A DNA stretch of 64,000 nucleotides, taken from contig CM039463.1 of the NCBI GenBank assembly GCA_022414725.1, positions 22,639,511-22,703,510 on the forward strand. The letters are read 5' to 3'. This document shows positions 1 through 11,543 of the stretch, in pieces. The DNA comes from Microglena sp. YARC. Taxonomy: Eukaryota; Chlorophyta; Chlorophyceae; Chlamydomonadales; Chlamydomonadaceae. How positions within the stretch are numbered: the stretch's first letter is position 1; every line of letters begins with the position of its first letter. A model generated the notes under the pieces. The model did no database searches, was not told the origin of the DNA, and saw nothing but the letters and a program-made list of their open reading frames with translations. The translations under genes were made by a program, and so were the position numbers.

Positions 1-1423
1 CTTTTGGCCCAGGCAGTTGGGCTTTTGGTTTCATATCTTGCCGACCTGTCGCCCAGGTGGCAGCGAGGCTCGGGTCTCGATTTTTCGGCGCCACAGGAAC
101 GATTGCCTCTCTGCCGTCCACCCATCCACCCACCCGTCCAAGGTTTTTCCCGGCTTGGTGCCCGGATTTTCCTGCGACCTGTTCACCCCCTGCGCTGCTT
201 TGCATTGCTCTAATGAAGCCGGTGTCATTTTCGACTCCTTCTCACTGCTCCTCTGTGAAATTCTCTTCATTTCCTGAGCCTAGCCGTTCTGGTACCCAAA
301 TTTTCCTTCGCACTTAAGCTATTTCCGGTGCTCGCTGCCTGAGTCCCCCTATATTCAACGGTGTAGCCTCCCTCTGTCTGCCCAAACTCTTTCCCACAAA
401 TTTCGCTGCCACTGACAATAACTTCGCAGCTCCCCCCGTCGCAGCATTCCCTTCTCCTTCTCTTGCGCTCTCACTCTTGCCCGCTCGCTGGCTGCCTTTC
501 GCTGACGTGGACAGAGGAGTCGTTTCGGAATTACCCGTTTCGGAATTACCCGTTTCGGAGTTCCGAGACCTGTCCCTCACGTGGCCACGGGGGTGGTCCT
601 CCCGTCGGTACGACGGGCTCAGATGCTAGTCCTATATATATTAGCGCGTTGTCGAGGGTATATCGCGTGTCTGGCGCGTGTCCGGCCCCTTTTGGCCTAG
701 CCACTTGGGGGTTTGGTTCCATATCTTGCTGACCTGTCGCCCAGGTGGCAGCGAGTCTCGGATCTCGATTTTTCGGCGCCACAGGAACGATCGCCTCCTG
801 CCGTCCACCCACCCGTCCAAGGTTAGCCAGCTTGGTGCCCGAATTTTCCTGCGACCTGTTCAGCCCCTGCGCTGCTTTGCGCTGCTCTAATGAAGCCTAT
901 GTCGTTTTCAACTCCTTCTCACTGCTCTTCTGTGAAATTCTCTTGCATTTCCTGTGCCAAGCCATCCTGATACCCGATTTTTCATGCGCACTTCTGCTAT
1001 TTTCAGTGCTCGCTGCCTGACTCGCTTAACCCTCTACAGTTCCTCTTCCTCTTCCTCTGGGCTTCCAATCGGGGTTAGCCGTTCCGGAGTCGTTTCCGAA
1101 CCGTTTCGGAGTTACCCGTTCCGGAGTCACGTGTGTAGCGAGCCCCGTACATGCAGGGGAGTGGGGGGGGTGAGGGGTGGGGTGGGGGCGGGGGGCGGCA
1201 GGGGGGGGGGGGGGGGTAGGGGGGGGGGGCCTTCCCGTCGCTACGACGGGCTCAATGCTAGTATATAAAGTTCCATGTCCGTTGAGGGTATAGCGCGTGC
1301 CCGGCGCGTGTTTGACCCCTTTTGGCTAAGGCAGTTGGGGCTTTGGTTCCATATCTTGCCGACCTGTCGCTGAGGTGGCCACGGGGGTCTTCCCGTCGGA
1401 ACGACGGGCTCAATGCTAGTCAT
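1..1423. repeat. Diverged ~0.65 kb tandem repeat units
   Basis: The landmark CATATCTTG(C/T)(C/T)GACCTGTCGC recurs near 31, 720, 1350 and 2296. The first two spacings are about 689 and 630 bases, and the units between them align over most of their length. The third unit has lost its middle. Each unit runs through a C-rich stretch and a CGTTTCGGA(A/G)TTACC direct repeat (about 530-565), then a 7-bp-stem hairpin and a TATATAAAG-like motif. No coding capacity is credible. An inverted copy of the same family forms the filler at 30833-31280. It could be a tandem LTR-like or promoter-like repeat; the family is not recognised. Confidence 0.7.
601..617. repeat. Conserved hairpin CCCGTCGgtaCGACGGG
   Basis: This is a perfect 7-bp stem with a 3-nt loop. 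Two further copies are at 1234-1250 (loop CTA) and 1392-1408 (loop GAA). The stem is invariant while the loop varies. In copies 2 and 3 it is followed by GGCTCAATGCTAGT and a TATATAAAG motif. Confidence 0.7.
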
Positions 1424-2235
1424 TATATGGGCCTGTTTCCACATGAGTTATGAGCGCTGTTATTAGTCATAACTTGCATAACAGTTGGAAACACTCAAAT
1501 GCCAGCGCGGTTTAGGGTAAATCTTCTAGCTAAACCCTTAACTGCGAGCGTGCTTATGGAACGGAGGTGGGGGGGCTCCGTTATCATAACTGCGCTCGCA
1601 GTTATGTGCCACGTAGGATCCGGAGGTGCCACGTCAATGGTTTGAAAAAGCTGCGCGCTGTTTGAAAATCTACAGATAAGCCTCGGGATAAGGCTTGATT
1701 TCAATAGAGTTTAATTTAAATCACCCCGAGCATTCATAACGGGCTCGCAAACATGGAAAACGCTGGAACTGGGGCCTGCCCGGCCTGCCGATAGTTCCGG
1801 AACCCGCCAGATCAGCCCTCAATCCTTTCATCGTCCCGGCAGCGAGGGCTAGTCAGGTGAGTCCACTGCATAGACCTGCATAGACCCCTGCGTGCTTGCT
1901 TTTCCTTGATAGGTGCCTTCCGGCCTTTCCATCATCCTTCAATTTGACAGCTGCAGAAGTAGGTTGAAGTTGTCCTCCGTTTTCGCGACGACAGAAGGCC
2001 AGATTAAAAAGCCGTGCCAAGGATAAAAGAGGAAAGATCAATTCCAGATTTCCAGGTGAACGAATAAGAGAGCTGGTTGAACATTTGTTGGTTGTCCAAG
2101 CTGTCCAGCGAGATAACTGGGCTCGTATTTCCACATGCCGTTTTACGGAAAGTTATCATAACTGCGCTTCGATTCTGTATTGCCGGTGTACCAGAACTAT
2201 AACTTTCCTAACTCATGTGGAAACAGGCCCTATAT
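1424..2235. mobile_element. 802-bp TIR element with TATAT target duplication
   Basis: The element spans 1429-2230. It starts GGGCCTGTTTCCACATGAGT and ends with the exact reverse complement, giving a 22-bp perfect terminal inverted repeat. It is flanked by TATAT on both sides (1424-1428 and 2231-2235) and interrupts a TATATAAAG motif of the third tandem unit; neighbouring units show the uninterrupted site. The TIR resembles PIF/Harbinger Tourist-type ends, but the flanking duplication is 5 bp and not the usual TWA, so superfamily is uncertain. There is no transposase ORF, so it is non-autonomous. Confidence 0.8.
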
Positions 2236-2337
2236 AAAGTTCCATATCCGTCTGGGGTTTAGCACGTGCCCGGCGCGTGTTTGGGGCTTTGGTTCCATAT
2301 CTTGCTGACCTGTCGCCCAGGTGGCCATATATATAGG

Positions 2338-2600
2338 ATACCCCCCCACCCCCAGCCCCCAGGACCTACATGATCCCTGTTTCCCCCTAAATCTTCCTGC
2401 CCCCCATCCCCTTGACACACACTCGGTTTATCCCTCTTGCACCCCACCTAACCCCCAGTCATCTCAACATCACCCCAATATACCCCCCTACCCCCCAGCC
2501 ATCTCCACACCACTCAAATTTACCCCCGTACTCCCCACACCACCCAGCCATCTCCACCCTCCCTCCACGCTCCCCTACCTATGACCTATCCCTACCTCGT
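2338..2600. repeat. C-rich low-complexity tract
   Basis: Long CCCC/ACCCC runs with a weakly repeated CCACACCAC/CAGCCATCTCCA pattern. A diverged paralogue, recognisable by CCAGGACCTACATGATCCC, lies at 54540-54920. ORFs across it are composition artefacts. Confidence 0.7.
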
Positions 2601-3695
2601 ACACTTCTCTCCAGCTGTGGGCTGAGATTTTGCTGAAAATGCAGGCTGGGTATTGAACCTACCAACAGGTTTTGAACGCTCAGATTCCGATCATACTGAG
2701 AAAACCGGACCTGCGCGATTGCAAGGCTACAAACTTGTAGGTTCTTCTACTCGTGCAGTGGCACAGTTGGAAAAACTTCGCCTTAAATCCGGTCAACACT
2801 CTGCAGCAAATTCGCAGCGTCATATTTCACGATCGTCGATACAACGAAAAGAGATTGCATAGATGGGATGTGCGGTGAAAGCGTAAGAAATGAAATGGCC
2901 ATGAAGATCTGAGGAAAGTCAAATTTCTCGAAACAATTGGCTGCCAACCATGATGAAAGGCGCATGCATGAAAATAATGGTGCGCTGAGAATAGAATGGG
3001 CGCTCAGAATGGGCGCCTGATAAGAACAATGAGTCTGATGAGAACAACGCAACAGAATAATGATTCTGATGAAAACAACGCACGAGGACAATGATTCTAA
3101 TGAGAACAACGCAACAGAAGAATTAGCGCTCAGAATGGGCGTCTGATGAGAAAAATGCAACAGAAGAATGGGCGCTCAGAACGGGCGCTTGAGGAGAGCA
3201 ACAGTCAGCAATCGGTCCAGGCTGCTCTGCAGCGTTTGCTAAACGCGGTCGCTGATTTGCATCGCTCCTATCCTCGTCGGTCTGTAGAGCTCGCCTTTTG
3301 CTGTGAAGAGCTCGCTGGCTGGCTGTATTCGTCGCCCTTCTGCCTAAATCTGGTAGATTGTGGGCATGCATGGTGGCATCGAGAAGCAAAAGATTCTAGG
3401 CAATGAGTCTGAGCGGCATAATTGGTCTACACTGGCGCTCAGATCGAATGCGGAAGATTTATCGCATCTGGGTAGGGAGTTGGATGGGTATTCGGCTCAG
3501 ACAAGAAGATTTATCGCTTCGCATTCATCTGCTCTGCTCTGATTTCGAAATCTGGGTGGGGAGGCATTTCGAAATCTGGGTGATACGCTATTAGTAACCC
3601 GCTACTTAAGCCGATAGCCAGCTAGCGCCGGCTAGTGCCAGCTCGCGAGCTCGCGATAATCCATGTATGTTTATATATATATAGATGTATATTTC
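2601..3695. other. Non-coding paralogous block, left copy
   Basis: No convincing gene. Positions 2985-3190 hold imperfect ~30-bp repeats around GATGAGAACAACGCAACAGA and CGCTCAGAATGGGCG. Parts align with 54913-55560, for example CTCTCCAGCTGTGGGC and GAAGAGCTCGC. It is most likely interior of the intron that precedes the exon at 5268. Confidence 0.5.
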
Positions 3696-3699
3696 TATG

Positions 3700-3925
3700 T
3701 TACTGTCCAGGAGTTGGCCAAATAGGCTCAAGGGACTTGCCCAGCCGTGACAGGAAGGGCTAAAAATAAAAAGCATTTCTAAACTGAACCCAAAATAGTC
3801 GTGTTACTTATGGGGGCCCTGACTTTTTGCTATAGTGATGATTTAATTGTAAACTATAATTAAATCATCATCCCACATGGGATGATAATTTAATTTTGCA
3901 ATTATTGTCGCATTCTTGAATTAAC
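3700..3925. repeat. Dispersed repeat 'D', copy 1
   Basis: Begins with GTCCAGGAGTTGGCC and AGGGACTTGCCCAGCCG. It ends near a palindromic segment in which ATTAAATCATCATCCCA faces TGGGATGATAATTTAAT. Related copies lie at about 13698, 37690, 51738, 55917 and 61022. It carries no ORF and behaves like a short dispersed or SINE/MITE-like repeat of unknown family. Confidence 0.7.
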
Positions 3926-5260
3926 ATTCTAAGTTATTTCCATCCTTCAAAGGAATCAGGATTCATGACCAGCTTCATGCTGGAGTCTTTATGGACCAAT
4001 TTAGGTTCAATTTTCAGTTTCTCAAAAATGCCTTTTCTGTCTTTCAAGTATATAGATCATTCTAACGTGAAATCAAAGTGTGTGACAGAGTTTACTTAAT
4101 GGAATGCCTTTGGAGGTCAACACCAACTCTGTCATGCCCAACTGGGTAAATGCGCACCAAGTAGAAGCTTCGGGTATAATGGGCGTTCCTGCTTCCGAAC
4201 GGATTTTTTATTTTACTGTAATCTTACGATAAATATTGTAAGATCGTTTTCGCAAATTAATTGATTTTGCTTTTTTGGTGGCTTTTACGAAAATATCTTA
4301 CAATTTATTTTGTAAGATTGTTTTGTTGTATTCCTGAGAAAGAGACTATTCCCTTCAATTTCAATTGTAACATTGATTTGCTCGTTTGGAGAGAGAGAAA
4401 GTATTGGAATACAAAATCAATTGTAGAGGACAGTCAAGAGGAAGGTGAAAGCTGTTTACTAGTTTAATACTATGTTGCTTTGCAATAGCGCAGGTTTGAT
4501 TTCTCATAATGGTCGGAATCTTTGTTCAGGTTCGCATGTTGTGGGTGGATTGAATCTGGTGGTTTCAATCTGCAGCCTGCCCTATAGTATGTCGCGTTTT
4601 TCTTTTTATTTTAGGGAAGACTGTGAGTGTTTGTGTGTGTGAGTGTTTATTTTGTGGTGGGTGGGGGGGGGGGGGGGGGGGGGGGGGCAGGGGGGCAGGA
4701 AAGGGGGGCATGTGGCACGGGGAGGGAGGAGGGAGCAGGGGAGGGAGCAGCGGTGGGCGGAGGGAGGGAGGGAGACAGAGGGAGGGAAGGGAGGAAGTAT
4801 TCGTGTTTTATGATGGGTGGGGGGTGGATGCGGGGAGGGGGGGGGGGGGGGGGGGGGGGGGGCAGGGTTCGAGATATGAGTGTGTTTGTGTGTGCAAGGG
4901 AGCATGGAGGGGGGGCATGAGGCACGGGGCATTTTGCTCTACATGCCTCGAGTTCTTTGTGAAAATGCAGGAGTGTCATTCGCACACTGTGTAAACAGAA
5001 GTGTTTAGAAACAAGCTTATGAGCGACCTAGTAACAATTGCAAGAGAGGGTCCTGCGCACATTGAAAACGTTTGTGTATATAGAAATGTTCATGAGGGTT
5101 TGTAACAAAGGAAGAGCCTAATTTGTCCTTGGGAGATTTTTGTTGGTAGGTAGGGGGGGTGGGGGGGGGGGGGAGGCCACACGGGCTACCCTACAAGTAT
5201 AAACTATCTAAATTACAAGCTCAGTAACTATCTTGCTTACTAACTAGTTAACCAACCAAA
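3926..5260. other. Intronic block with G-rich tracts
   Basis: No gene seen. It continues the homology with 56135-57170, including TTCCATCCTTCAAAGGAATC and the G-rich or purine-rich tract at 4655-4930. G-runs of ~28 lie at 4664-4687 and 4834-4862. An A/C-rich stretch leads into the splice acceptor at 5266-5267. Confidence 0.5.
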
Positions 5261-5267
5261 TCTCTAG

Positions 5268-5480
5268 GTCATGGTTTTTTCGATAGACAACGATCACCAG
5301 CGTATTACCCTGAGCACCAAAAGCTTGGAGGTGAATCCTGGTGACATGGTCGAGAACCCCCAGCTGGTGTATGAGAAGGCTGAGGAAGCAGCAGCTGCAT
5401 TCAGGGCTGGGTTTCCAGAGGCTAAGGCACGTAAGCAGGAGAGGATGGAAGCTAGAGGAGTTGTGGATCCCAACCTCAAG
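5268..5480 (+). CDS. Exon A1, second half of S1 domain plus linker
   Basis: 71 codons, phase 0 at both ends, between acceptor TCTCTAG and donor GTATGT. It encodes [20 protein letters not shown], then [20 protein letters not shown] and a charged linker ending VVDPNLK. The pattern matches the C-terminal half of the third S1 domain and tail of plastid-type RPS1. Its partner first half (exon B) must lie upstream of the window or be lost. GTGENP here reads GDMVENP where most units have GDMVKNP. Confidence 0.85.
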
Positions 5481-5922
5481 GTATGTTGTGGCTTTTGTGC
5501 AACAGACTGTCATGTCGAAAACATGCTGATGTGCTGTGGGAGGAAGGAGGGGTTTGGGGGTGGGGGGGTGGGTTTGAAACTGACAGGGACCTCAATAGCA
5601 TTGCTAGAGATCACAGCTTTAGGTTCTTAGCGCACATAGCAAGGCGACCTAAGTCCCGCATCACAAAGGAAATTCTCTTTTCCACTCACACACCCCTTGC
5701 TGAGGGACAGCCAAGGCAAGGAGGGCTGGCCAACATACACAGCCTTGAAAATGTCAACCAGGCTACCAACATGTCACACAACTAGCTCCTAGAAGCCCAG
5801 TACTGGACATCCTGGAGGGCAGCCATCTCCTTCGAAGTAGAAGTAGGAAATGACAAGGACACTGCTAATCCCTATCCATGTCTTCAGTCCTAATGCCTAA
5901 ATCGATCTGATCTGATTTGCAG

Positions 5923-6090
5923 GTCCACGAGCTTAGATCTGGAGTTGTCCAAGATGTAAGTGAACGCGGTGGAGTTTCTGTCCACATTGGAGCAGGAGTT
6001 ATCGGATTGTTGCGAAACCCCCAAATCAGTGACGAGCGTGTCAGCAATGAAGATGTTGAGAAGATGTTCAGTGTGGGAGACAAGATCAAG
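5923..6090 (+). CDS. Exon B1, first half of S1 domain
   Basis: 56 codons, phase 0, between TTTGCAG and GTATGT. It encodes VHELRSGVVQDVSERGGVSV, then HIGAGVIGLL and ends FSVGDKIK. This is the beta1-beta3 part of an S1 OB fold (G.V..V...G..V.IG....GLL). It splices 2.2 kb downstream to exon A2, whose VMVYKIS completes the domain. The usual YGVFVDIG is replaced here by GGVSVHIG. Confidence 0.87.
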
Positions 6091-6349
6091 GTATGTTGGT
6101 GTGGAGAATGTAGGGGGCACAGTAGGGCAGCATGTGGGGATGTAGGGGGTTGCCTTTTGGGATATTCAGCATCAGGTGTACATATATGTGTGTGGGGGGG
6201 TAAGGCGGGTACAGGGGAGAATATGCATGGGTGGAAAGGTTTGCAAGTTGAGTCATTGATCTGTTGGATTAGGAAACAAAAAAATATCAACACAGACTAA
6301 TTAAGATATAAGCTAATTATCAACTGAATAAAAAAATAGCTAGGTACAC

Positions 6350-6476
<127 letters not shown>

Positions 6477-6828
6477 TGTGCGCAGCATTAATTGGCAAAC
6501 GACCTGGCAAACCACCATTTGCCTAAGAGTATTTGAGGCGAACCTGAGTCGGTCCAAGCTGGTTTGCCGTTGCCAAGTTACTCCTAGAGACTAATGTACT
6601 AGGCAGTACAATTAGGCCGCCAGTTTTTTTATTACTTTTGAGTATACCATTTGAAAGGAAATGTTGAAAGCGTTCACTATATACACTTACGTTTTATTGG
6701 ATGTCCACCATTATTGAGTTATTCGCGGTTACAGCTTGGTCTAACCCAAGTTACACGTTGGGTTTAAGTTCAAAATGCTAATAACGTCCCACAAGACGGG
6801 AAATGTTATTAGCTTTCACAATATACAC

Positions 6829-7371
6829 AGGACGGTGCTGGCCATATTCTTGCTGGGTGCAGCCACCCTGTCTTCAAAGGGATGTTTATTAACAGACATA
6901 ATAAGGCGGTCCAACTCATCAAAAAGGAAGTAGCCGAAGGAGCTCTGGGGGCTCCCCCCATGTTAATGGATGCAGGCACTTGTGAGGCGACATCCGACAT
7001 TCCCACGAGACCCCCGACCACCCTCAAGCCCCCTGATCTTCCCCAAGCCACATGGAATAAATACAGACCTGATATCCTTCTCATTGACGACGAATCCAAA
7101 CCAATAAAAGCCTACCTAGTTGAACTGGGCTAATGCTCAGACACTAACCATCACATCAAATTCCAGGAAGAAAAAGAAGAAAAAAAAGCGTTCAGCGAAA
7201 GGAGCTCCACGGTATCCTTCAACAACAAGGATTCCTTGTCCACTACCTAGTCTTAACCATAGATACCACTGGTACCATACCAATCACAACTATTACCAAT
7301 CTCTCCACCTTGGCGTACGGCAGGGTCCCCTTGACACCACGCCCCTCCAGGCGTTATCTTTTTTTTTTCTC
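6829..7371 (+). mobile_element. Truncated retroelement fragment with PD-(D/E)xK-like domain
   Basis: Inserted into intron sequence and flanked by CACAATATACAC (6817-6828) and CACAATATGCAC (7372-7383), an imperfect 12-bp target duplication. The plus-strand frame from 6831 reads GHILAGCSHPVFKGMFINRH, then RPDILLID and AYLVELG. This looks like the CCHC-like region and restriction-like endonuclease end of a non-LTR or related reverse transcriptase. The frame is broken by TAA at 7132 and by frameshifts, but resumes as GFLVHYLVLTI from about 7229 to 7355. It ends in a T-run. It is dead. The segmental duplication breakpoint (7225) falls inside it. Confidence 0.6.
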
Positions 7372-7820
7372 CACAATATGCACTTACATTTTATTGGATG
7401 TACACCATTACTGAGTTATCCACGGTCAGCGCTTGGTCATACACAAGTTACACCTTGGTTAGACCTGGTGATAGGCCATGCATCGACATGGGTGGTTAAC
7501 ATGGACCAGGCAAGTCTCCACTTGATGCCACGTGTCCAAGCACACCATTGCTAGGAAGGTTCAGATGCACGTCATATATTAATATGTAACAAGGAAGTGG
7601 AACACTTGCAAATTGAGGTTTTGCCAACTGGTTTTCAGGTCACGACTTGAGTAGGTCCAGCCATGGACCCCTTTTGCCAAGTATGTTCTGCCATGCATTT
7701 TTGAGAGCCTTTTTCTTAAAAATCAAGGATTTTGCCGATATATATTCTTGCCATTGCACCTACAGTAGCTAACTATTTAATCAACTAACTAAGTAACTAG
7801 CCAGGTCACCAACTAAATAA
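7372..7820. other. Intronic unit shared by long introns
   Basis: No gene. The sequence starting CACAATATGCACTTACATTT and running through TGAGTTATCCACGGTCAGCG recurs in the long introns near 9810, 11910, 33790, 35905 and 59640. It shows that introns were duplicated together with exons. Confidence 0.7.
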
Positions 7821-8280
<460 letters not shown>

Positions 8281-8322
8281 GTATAACTAACGAACTAACC
8301 AGCAAACCAACAAATACTCTAG

Positions 8323-8544
8323 GTCATGGTTTATAAGATAAGCAAGGCTGGCCACATTATCCTGAGCACCAGAAGCTTGGAGGTGAACCCTGGTGACATG
8401 GTCAAGAACCCCCAGCTGGTGTATGAGAAGGCTGAGGAAGCAGCAGCTGCATTCAGGGCTGGGTTTCCAGAGGCTGAGGCAGAGGCTGAGGCACGCAAGC
8501 AGGAGAGGAAGAAAGCTAGAGGAGTGGTGGATCCCAACCTCAAG
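8323..8544 (+). CDS. Exon A2, second half of S1 domain plus linker
   Basis: 74 codons, phase 0, acceptor ACTCTAG and donor GTGTGT. It reads [20 protein letters not shown], then [20 protein letters not shown], then a linker with an AEAEAEA repeat and VVDPNLK. The linker is lengthened by GAGGCTGAGGCA-type hexanucleotide repeats. It completes the S1 domain begun in B1. Confidence 0.87.
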
Positions 8545-8986
8545 GTGTGTTCTGGCTGTTGTGCAACAGGCTGTCACGCTTAACACATGGTGATGTGCTG
8601 TGGGAGGAAGGAGACGGTGGGGGGTTGGCGGGGGGATTTGAATCGGACAGGGACATCCATAGCATCACTAGAGATCACAGCTTTAGGCTGTTAGCGCACA
8701 TAGCAAGGAGACCTAAGTCCTGCATCACCAGGCAAATGCTCTTTGCCACTCACACACCCCTTACTGAGGGACAGCCAAGGCAAGGGGAGCTGGCCAACAT
8801 ACACAGCCTTCGAAATGACATCAAGGCTACCAACATGTCACAAGACTAGCACCTAGAAGCCCAGTACAGGACCTTCTGGAGAGCAGCTATCTCCTTAGAA
8901 GTAGAAGTAGGAAATGACAAGGACACTGCTAATCCCTATCCATGTCTTCAGTCCTAATGCCTAAACCGATCTGATCTGATTTGCAG

Positions 8987-9154
8987 GCCTACGAGCTTAG
9001 ATCTGGAGTTGTCCAAGATGTAAGTGAACGCGGTGGAGTTTCTGTCCACATTGGAGCAGGAGTTATCGGATTGTTGCGAAACCCCCAAATCAGTGACGAG
9101 TGTGTCAGCAATGAAGATGTTGAGAAGATGTTCAGTGTGGGAGACAAGATCAAG
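8987..9154 (+). CDS. Exon B2, first half of S1 domain
   Basis: 56 codons, phase 0. It is nearly identical to B1 (AYELRSGVVQDVSERGG, HIGAGVIGLL, FSVGDKIK). The short A2-B2 intron (442 bp) is also closely similar to the A1-B1 intron, so duplication of this unit is recent. Confidence 0.87.
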
Positions 9155-9257
9155 GTATGTTGGTGTGGAGAATGTAGGGGGCACAGTAGGGCAGCATGTG
9201 GGGATGTAGGGGGTTTTCCAGTTGGGATATGCAGCATCAGGTGTACATGTGTATGTT

Positions 9258-9281
9258 GGGGGGGGGGGGGGGGGGGGGGGG
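9258..9281. repeat. Poly-G run in intron
   Basis: A run of ~24 G's about 105 bases downstream of the B2 donor. Equivalent runs follow exon B donors at 21919, 30372, 45908, 47714, 49516, 50809 and 53401. Confidence 0.9.
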
Positions 9282-10382
9282 AGGGGGCACAGGGGGAGAC
9301 CATCCACGGGTGGAGAGTTTTGCCTGTTGACCAGTTGGATTAGGAAACAAACATATATATAACAAACATATATATACACAAACTAACTGAAGTACAATCT
9401 AACTAATCAACTAACTTAATGAATATCTAGGGAATTTACTAACTAGATACCGTATGCGCAGCATTACATGGCAAACGACTTGGCAAAGGACCATTTGCCA
9501 ACGCGGTTTTGAGTCAACCTGAGTCGGTCCCAGCTGGTTTGCTGTTGCCAAGAAACTCGTAGTGACCAATGAAGAAGGCAGTACAATTAGGCCACCAGTT
9601 TTATCAAATTCACTTTTGAGTATACCATTCGGAAACTCAACTTAAAATCGTTCACAATATGCACTTACTTTGTATTGGATGTTCACCATTATTGAGTTAT
9701 TCGCGGTTTCAGCTTGGGTCTAACTTCAAAATGCTAATAACTTGTGTGGCAAGTTCCCAATTTCACTGTTGAGTGTACTGCAGTACGGGAAATGTTAATA
9801 GCTTTCACAATATGCACGTGTATGTTATTGGATGTACACCATTACTGAGTTATCCACGGTCAGCGCTTGGTCAGGCACAAGTTACACCTTGGTTAAAACT
9901 GGTGATAGGCTATGCATCGACATGGGTGGTTAACATGGACCAGATAGGTCTCCACTTGATGCCACTTGTCCTAGCACACCATTGCTAGGAAGGTTCAGAA
10001 GCACGTCATATATTAACATGTAACAAGGAAATGGAACACTTGCAAATTGAGGGTTTGCCAACTGGTTTTCATGCCGCAACTTGAGTAGGTCCAGCCATGG
10101 ACCCCTTTTGCCAAGCATGTTTTGCCATGCATTTGTGAGAGCCCTGTTTCTGAAACAACAAGGGTTTTCCCATAACGTTTTCTTGCCATTTAATGCTGCG
10201 TCTACGGTAGCTAACTAATTCATTAACCAACTAACTAACAAACTAGCTAACTAACAAACTAACTAACAAACAAACTAACTAACTAACTAACTAACTAACT
10301 AGCCAGTTAACCAGCTAACTAATAAACTAACCAATCAACTTACTAACTAACAAACTAACCAGAAAACCAACAAATTCTCTAG

Positions 10383-10592
10383 GTCGTGGTTCATAAGATG
10401 AGGAAGGATCGCCCAATTATGCTGAGCACCAAAAGCTTGGAGTTGAACCCTGGTGACATGGTCAAGAACCCCCAGCTGGTGTATGAGAAGGCTGAGGAAG
10501 CGGCAGCTGCATTCAGGGCTAAGGTTCTAGAGGCTGAGGCACGCAAGCAGGAGAGGGTGGAAGCTAGAGGAGTGGTGGATCCCAACCTCAAG
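10383..10592 (+). CDS. Exon A3, second half of S1 domain plus linker
   Basis: 70 codons, phase 0. It reads VVVHKMRKDRPIMLSTKSLE, then [19 protein letters not shown] and a linker [20 protein letters not shown] ending PNLK. Acceptor CTCTAG, donor GTGTGT. It completes the domain begun in B2. Confidence 0.86.
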
Positions 10593-11044
10593 GTGTGTTC
10601 TGGCTGTTGTGCAACAGGCTGTTACGGTGAACACATGGTGATGTGTTGTGGGAGGAAGGAGGGTTGGGGAGGTGGGAGGTGGGATTTGAATCCGACAGGG
10701 ACATCCATAGCATTATTAGAGATCACAGCATTACGTTCTTAGCGCACATAGCAAGGAGACCTAGGTCACGCATCACCATGCAAATGCTCTTTGCCACTCA
10801 CACACCCCTTGCTGAGGGACAGACAAGGCCGGGGGGGCTAGCCAACATACACATCCTTAGAAATTTCATTGAGGCTACCAACATGTCACAAGACTAGCAC
10901 CTAGAAGCCCAGTACAGAACATCCTGGAGGGTAGCCATCTCATTAGAATTAGAAGTAGGAATGACAAGGACACTGCTAATCCCAGGCTAATCCCTATCCA
11001 TGTCTTCAGTCCTAATGCCTTATCTGATCTGATCTGATTTGGAG

Positions 11045-11209
11045 GTCCACGAGCTTAGATCTGGAGTTGTCCAAGACATTAGACTAGGCGTTGTTTGGGT
11101 CCACATCGGAGCAGGACTTATCGGAATGTTGCAAAACGCCCAAATCAGTCGAGAGTGTGTCACCGTCAAAGAGGTCAGGAAGATGTTCAGTGTGGGAGAC
11201 GAGATCAAG
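11045..11209 (+). CDS. Exon B3, first half of S1 domain
   Basis: 55 codons, phase 0. It reads VHELRSGVVQDIRLGVVWVH, then IGAGLIGMLQN and FSVGDEIK. The acceptor is TTTGGAG rather than the TTTGCAG of all other B exons. AG is kept, but position -3 is G, which is a weak acceptor. Confidence 0.8.
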
Positions 11210-11489
11210 GTATGTTGGCGTGGAGAATGGAGGGGGCACAGTATGTCAGCACGTGGGTATATAGGGGGTTGCCTGTTGGGATATGCAGCATCAAGTGTAC
11301 ATGTGTGTGTTGGGGGGTGTTAGGGGTCGCACAGGGGAGACCATGCACGGGAGACTTAACACAGGTGGAGAAGTTCGCCTGTTAACCAGTTGGATTAGGA
11401 AACAAACAAATATACAAACAAACTAACCAAGATACAAGCTAAGTAATCAACTGACTTATTGAATATTTAACTTACTAACTGACTAAATA

Positions 11490-11498
11490 ACTAAATAG

Positions 11499-11543
<45 letters not shown>

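Noticed and set aside
1..880. Overlapping 60-105 codon ORFs in the left-edge tandem units
   Set aside because: Not conserved in frame between units and no homology; repeat sequence.
4606..4994. Gly-rich and Pro-rich ORFs on both strands
   Set aside because: They come from G-runs and purine-rich low-complexity sequence, with no splice context.
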